Source: Hyphomicrobiaceae bacterium (GTDB lineage: Bacteria > Pseudomonadota > Alphaproteobacteria > Rhizobiales > Hyphomicrobiaceae). Taken from it: 15,433 nucleotides of DNA. Shown here in pieces: positions 14,805 through 15,433 of the stretch. Where the stretch lies: positions 1-15,433 of the forward strand of contig JABSQE010000106.1 of NCBI GenBank assembly GCA_013214245.1, given 5' to 3'. The notes under the pieces were generated by a model, which saw only the letters and a program-made list of their open reading frames with translations, had not been told where the DNA came from and ran no database searches. Position 1 is the stretch's first letter, and every line of letters begins with the position of its first letter. The translations under genes and the position numbers were made by a program.

Positions 14805-15197
14805 TCTAGTACGTACAATTAATCAATTATCCACCTATCTTTCCACACTTCTACTAGATTTAATTAGTAAATTAATTGAACTTACTTATGATATAAAATC
14901 GAATTTACGGTCATTTTAAAGTAAATAAAACTTTAATTAGTGGCTTTTTTAAAAATAGTCTTTTTTGATCAGGATATCAGACATAAATTCTTGCGGCTTG
15001 ATAAAACATATTTTATGCCCCATACTAAGCTTCAAGACACTCACGGAAACTAACCTTTATACTTTATAAGAATAAACCATTTTGTAGAACATAAAATCGA
15101 TTATCAAGGATAATAGCACAGAATTTTTCATTAATCTCACAAAGATAATACATTTCTGTAGATCTCTTAACCTCATTGAATCATAAAAGCAATTGAT

Positions 15198-15226
15198 CAC
15201 CTATGATATAGGTGTCTTATTTTTTG
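15198..15226 (+). terminator. Intrinsic terminator-like hairpin without an upstream gene
   Basis: CACCTAT (15198-15204) and ATAGGTG (15208-15214) form a perfect seven-base stem with a three-base loop, followed by TCTTATTTTTTG. This is the best terminator-shaped structure in the window, and it points along the + strand. No + strand gene is seen in the 600 bases before it. Confidence 0.5.
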
Positions 15227-15269
15227 AAATTACTCTAATTAACAACACTTTTACACTCAGCACATTATA

Positions 15270-15291
15270 CGTGCATGTGCCTAAATGCACG
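15270..15291. repeat. Inverted repeat CGTGCAT-N8-ATGCACG
   Basis: Two perfect seven-base arms (15270-15276 and 15285-15291) flank eight bases, GTGCCTAA. The arms are G/C-rich for this region. No T run follows on either strand, so it fits a protein-binding operator or an RNA hairpin better than a terminator. Confidence 0.4.
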
Positions 15292-15356
15292 AAGGAAATA
15301 CAAATATCTTGATTTTACCAGGGAATTTATGCCTATTTACTTTTTAACATAAAATC

Positions 15357-15373
15357 TTGATTGTCATAATCAA
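15357..15373. repeat. Inverted repeat TTGATT-N5-AATCAA
   Basis: Two perfect six-base arms (15357-15362, 15368-15373) flank GTCAT. ATCTTGATT also occurs as a direct copy at 15306-15314. A possible start codon at 15402, open to the window edge, lies 28 bases downstream, so this could be an upstream control site; in AT-rich DNA such dyads also arise by chance. Confidence 0.25.
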
Positions 15374-15433
15374 AATTCAACACCGTATCGACTACCGATT
15401 TATGCTTCGAGATTTTTTAAAGCACAAAAAAAC

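Larger units (their letters stand above)
14604..15433. other. 830-base AT-rich stretch without a recognisable gene
   Basis: No homology-bearing reading frame, tRNA or rRNA was seen on either strand. It holds one unrecognised minus-strand open frame (14634-14804), two DnaA-box-like words close together (TTATCCACC at 14827-14835 and CTTTCCACA at 14839-14847), an intrinsic-terminator-like hairpin (15198-15226), and two inverted repeats (15270-15291 and 15357-15373). It may be decayed coding DNA, as expected of a genome losing genes, or hold an untranslated RNA. Confidence 0.6.

Noticed and set aside
14827..14847. Replication origin in the AT-rich desert
   Set aside because: There are only two imperfect DnaA-box-like words and no dnaA, hemE or par genes nearby; not supported as an origin.
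15402..15433. ATG opening a frame that runs off the window end
   Set aside because: Only ten codons are visible (MLRDFLKHKK), with no ribosome binding site; this is not enough to call a gene.

Overview
The window reads as chromosomal DNA of an AT-rich alphaproteobacterium. The NusA, IF-2, YlxR and IHF-alpha sequences are of the alphaproteobacterial type, and the block bamE / ubiquinol-cytochrome c chaperone / DUF177 / plsX / fabH / ihfA is a conserved alphaproteobacterial neighbourhood. Intergenic DNA is clearly more AT-rich than the genes, spacers are long, and gene partners usual at two places (rbfA-truB after infB, a merR-type regulator after ihfA) are not here. That suggests a rearranged, possibly host-associated genome of Rhodospirillales-like ancestry. 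A symbiont such as Candidatus Endolissoclinum would fit, but I cannot verify the species from the sequence.

Region 1 (1-5657, + strand) is the translation/transcription operon rimP (5' end cut by the window) - nusA - ylxR - infB. The genes overlap or nearly touch. They cover 30S maturation, transcription elongation and antitermination, an RNA-binding protein, and initiator tRNA delivery.

Region 2 (5771-8910, + strand) is the accessory part: a fused, full-length transketolase-family protein translationally coupled (TAATG) to a RuBisCO-like protein whose active-site residues rule out normal RuBisCO chemistry. Together they look like a two-step phosphosugar module of unknown substrate.

Region 3 (9140-13853) starts with bamE on the minus strand, divergent from the cytochrome bc1 assembly chaperone gene. 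Then follow DUF177/YceD, a possible 46-codon small ORF, plsX and fabH (entry to phospholipid and fatty acid synthesis), and ihfA with a plausible promoter and a consensus IHF site upstream, suggesting autoregulation.

Region 4 (13854-15433) is sparse: one periplasmic copper chaperone gene of the PCu(A)C family on the minus strand, then about 830 bases with no recognisable gene. This stretch holds a good orphan terminator hairpin, a second inverted repeat and one unrecognised short open frame. No rRNA, tRNA, CRISPR array or insertion sequence was seen.
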